Under the pieces are notes generated by a model that was given only the letters and a program-made list of their open reading frames with translations, searched no databases and was not told where the DNA came from. A program made the position numbers and the translations under genes. A stretch of DNA of 64,000 nt from Opitutaceae bacterium (lineage in GTDB: Bacteria > Verrucomicrobiota > Verrucomicrobiia > Opitutales > Opitutaceae). The stretch spans positions 57,582-121,581 of the forward strand of contig PLTZ01000024.1 of NCBI GenBank assembly GCA_003164715.1. Direction: 5' to 3'. This document shows positions 62,191 to 64,000 of this stretch, piece by piece. How positions within the stretch are numbered: the stretch's first letter is position 1; each line of letters begins with the position of its first letter.

Positions 62191-64000
62191 TCAGGTGAAA
62201 GGACGAAATTGCTCGGTGCGGTTGCCCACGGTGAGCCGCGTAAACGAGCGCTGCGGGAGGCCCTCGATGAACAGCCGTCCGTACGCCTTCGCCAGGACGC
62301 GGCTGTCGAGGACCGTGATGGTCCCGCGGTCGGTCTGGGTCCGGATGAGGCGGCCGACGCCCTGGCGGAACTTGATGACCGCCTCGGGAAGCGTCAGCTC
62401 ATTGAACGGGTCGCCGCCCCGGTCCCGGATGAGCTCCGACTTCGCCTCGGCGATGGGGTGGGTGGGGGGGCTGAAGGGCAGCCTCGCGATCACGACCTGC
62501 GCGAGCGCGTTGCCCGGCACGTCGACCCCGGTCCAGAAGCTGTCGGTTCCGAAGAGGACGGCGTTGCCCGCGTCGCGCATCCGCTGCGCGAGCTCCGTCC
62601 TCGAGAGGTCGCCGCCCTGCATGAGGAAGGGGCGCCCCAGCGATACGATCCGGGGCCCTACGGCGGCGGCGACGGCCTGCATGTCCCGGTAGCTCGTGAA
62701 CAGGACGAGCGAGCCCCCAGCCACCCGCTCGCAGCAGAACCCGACATAGTCCGCCAGCGCGTCGATCGCCGACCGGGAATCCTGCGCCGACGGCGGCGGG
62801 ACGTCCGCGGCCACGAAGACGCGCATATTCCGCTCGAAGTCGAACGGAGACTCGTCGACCTGCGCCCGGGCGGACGGCGCGCCGATCGCCGCCGCGAAGG
62901 GGCCCATCTCCCCGGCCAGGGCCAAGGTCGCGCTTGTGCAGACGACGGCGACGCCGGCGCCGAACAGGCAGCGCTCGAGCTCGGGGGCGACGTCGACCGG
63001 GGCGCTCCTGAGCGTAACGATCGTCTGTCTGCGCCCGCCCTTCTCCGCCCAGTACACGTGCGCCGGGTTCGCGAGGCCGAGCCACTCGTCCACGCCGCCG
63101 CGGATGGCGCGGAGTCTCGCCCGCTGCTCGAGCAGCTCGTCGCGCTCGCGCCCGTCCTCGAGCGCGTCCGCGATCTTCGCGACGGACCGCTCCAGCGCCG
63201 CGAGCGGCTCGCCGAGGAGGGGCTCCGCCGTCCCGGTCTCCCGGACCCGCACGATCGGCCGCTCGGAAAGGAGCGTGCCGGCGAGGAAGCCGAAGAACTG
63301 GCCCGAAGCGTCGAGCACGTCCGCGACCCGCTGCCGGAACTCTGCGTCGCCGCGCTTCTTAAGGATCCCCCGGCGCGTCCTCGGATTGTAAAGGTGCTTC
63401 AGGGTCCGCTCGACCCCGAGGCTGCTCAGGCTCAGCCCAAAGCTCTCCTCGGCGACCTCGGGCACGGTGTGCGCCTCGTCCAGCACGACGAAGTCCCCTG
63501 GGAAGAGGACGCCTGCGGCCTCCGCGCCTGCGCCCTCGGCTCGAGCCCCGCCCGCGTTGATCAGCGAGAAGAGGAGCGAGTGGTTCACGACGATCACCTG
63601 GGCGGACCGCACGCGGGCGCGCGCCCGCTGGTAGAAACAGCGGGCGCAGTCGCAGTTGCGCCTCGAGCAGGACGACGAGTCCGCGTTTACGCTGTCCCAG
63701 ACGTCCGGGTTCGGGGGCGGCTGGAGCTCGTGGCGAAGGCCGGTGTGCGTCGTCTCGGCCCAGTCCGCGATCCGCAGAAGCTCCGCGTACCCAGCGTCGT
63801 CGAAGAGGCTGGCCCGTTCCGCGAGGGCGTGGGACAGCCTCGAGGTGCAGAGGTAGTTCGACTTCCCGACGAGGACCGTGGAAAGGAATCCCGCGTACCT
63901 CGCGAGCTCGGGCGCCGAGCCGAAAAGCCTCCGGCAGAGCGGCAGGTCCTTCTTCTCGATCTGCTCCTGAAGCGAGATCGTGTGGGTCGACACGATCAGC
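62191..64000 (-). CDS. dinG: DinG-family ATP-dependent DNA helicase (partial, 5' end outside window)
   Basis: The 602 visible residues cover the main part of an XPD/DinG-type helicase. LIVSTHTISLQEQI at the edge is motif Ia, so the Walker A segment lies just outside. Four Cys around SSSCSRRNCDCARCFYQRAR are in the place of the Fe-S cluster ligands. VVLDEAHTVPE is the DEAH box, and TDSFWTGVDVPGNALAQVVI and RQGVGRLIRTQTDRGTI are motifs V and VI. It unwinds DNA, D-loops or RNA-DNA hybrids. The frame runs off the window without a start codon. Confidence 0.93.
   Translation of the reverse strand, partial: LIVSTHTISLQEQIEKKDLPLCRRLFGSAPELARYAGFLSTVLVGKSNYLCTSRLSHALAERASLFDDAGYAELLRIADWAETTHTGLRHELQPPPNPDVWDSVNADSSSCSRRNCDCARCFYQRARARVRSAQVIVVNHSLLFSLINAGGARAEGAGAEAAGVLFPGDFVVLDEAHTVPEVAEESFGLSLSSLGVERTLKHLYNPRTRRGILKKRGDAEFRQRVADVLDASGQFFGFLAGTLLSERPIVRVRETGTAEPLLGEPLAALERSVAKIADALEDGRERDELLEQRARLRAIRGGVDEWLGLANPAHVYWAEKGGRRQTIVTLRSAPVDVAPELERCLFGAGVAVVCTSATLALAGEMGPFAAAIGAPSARAQVDESPFDFERNMRVFVAADVPPPSAQDSRSAIDALADYVGFCCERVAGGSLVLFTSYRDMQAVAAAVGPRIVSLGRPFLMQGGDLSRTELAQRMRDAGNAVLFGTDSFWTGVDVPGNALAQVVIARLPFSPPTHPIAEAKSELIRDRGGDPFNELTLPEAVIKFRQGVGRLIRTQTDRGTITVLDSRVLAKAYGRLFIEGLPQRSFTRLTVGNRTEQFRPFT

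Overview
The window comes from a very GC-rich bacterium of the PVC group, most likely Verrucomicrobia and probably Opitutae. Three things point there: a 51-codon gene for the small basic protein family known from Chlamydiae and Verrucomicrobia (54401-54556), a C-terminal tandem domain shared by two large exported proteins that I associate with Opitutus-type genomes, and the overall codon use. It reads as chromosomal, with many housekeeping genes (pyrH, frr, proB, clpP, smpB, rpoZ, thrB, prs, pyrE, a SUF operon and one tRNA). No rRNA, CRISPR, integrase or transposase was seen.

Layout. 1-7.0 kb: a cobalamin region, with methionine synthase split into two genes facing a BtuB-like receptor that sits behind a cobalamin riboswitch; a DUF885 peptidase and a small EamA carrier follow. 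7.2-14.3 kb: a secreted HAF-repeat protein, a Tat-exported Gfo/Idh oxidoreductase, hutI and a TIGR03790-like exported protein. 14.3-26.5 kb: clpP, then a purine/ureide catabolism cluster (guanine deaminase, malate synthase, uraD, uraH, allantoate amidohydrolase, allantoinase, ureidoglycine aminohydrolase, ureidoglycolate amidohydrolase, single-chain xanthine dehydrogenase). 26.5-27.6 kb: a two-gene AbiEii-like nucleotidyltransferase module. 27.6-33.1 kb (minus strand): fur-like regulator, sufC, sufB, sufD, sufT and xdhC in one run, behind an AT-rich promoter with a Fur/PerR-like box. 33.1-40.4 kb (minus strand): VanY-like peptidase, trxB, a UvrD-type helicase, an MFS carrier, proB, frr, pyrH.

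40.5-49.4 kb: tRNA-Gln, then a stretch of less GC-rich DNA with long non-coding gaps, a P3A-type proton ATPase, a GreA-like factor and a 1498-residue YVTN-repeat surface protein behind a leader rich in inverted repeats. This is the most accessory-looking part. 49.4-54.4 kb: CBS-SpoIIE phosphatase, a fluoride riboswitch with crcB and DUF190, DUF983, an SRPBCC protein, chrA and DedA. 54.4-64 kb: small basic protein, rpoZ, smpB, thrB, a receiver protein, trmL, prs, a DegP-type protease, pyrE, an HTH-metallo-beta-lactamase fusion, a PP2C phosphatase and the 3' part of a DinG-type helicase.

The most coherent system is the ureide cluster. Xanthine dehydrogenase makes urate; UraH and UraD finish allantoin synthesis; four hydrolases release the nitrogen as ammonia and yield glyoxylate; malate synthase takes the glyoxylate. 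It is the four-hydrolase route best known from plants, with a one-chain xanthine dehydrogenase. No urate oxidase is visible. xdhC, needed to mature that enzyme, lies across the AbiEii module and is coupled by a 4-base overlap to the iron-sulfur assembly operon.
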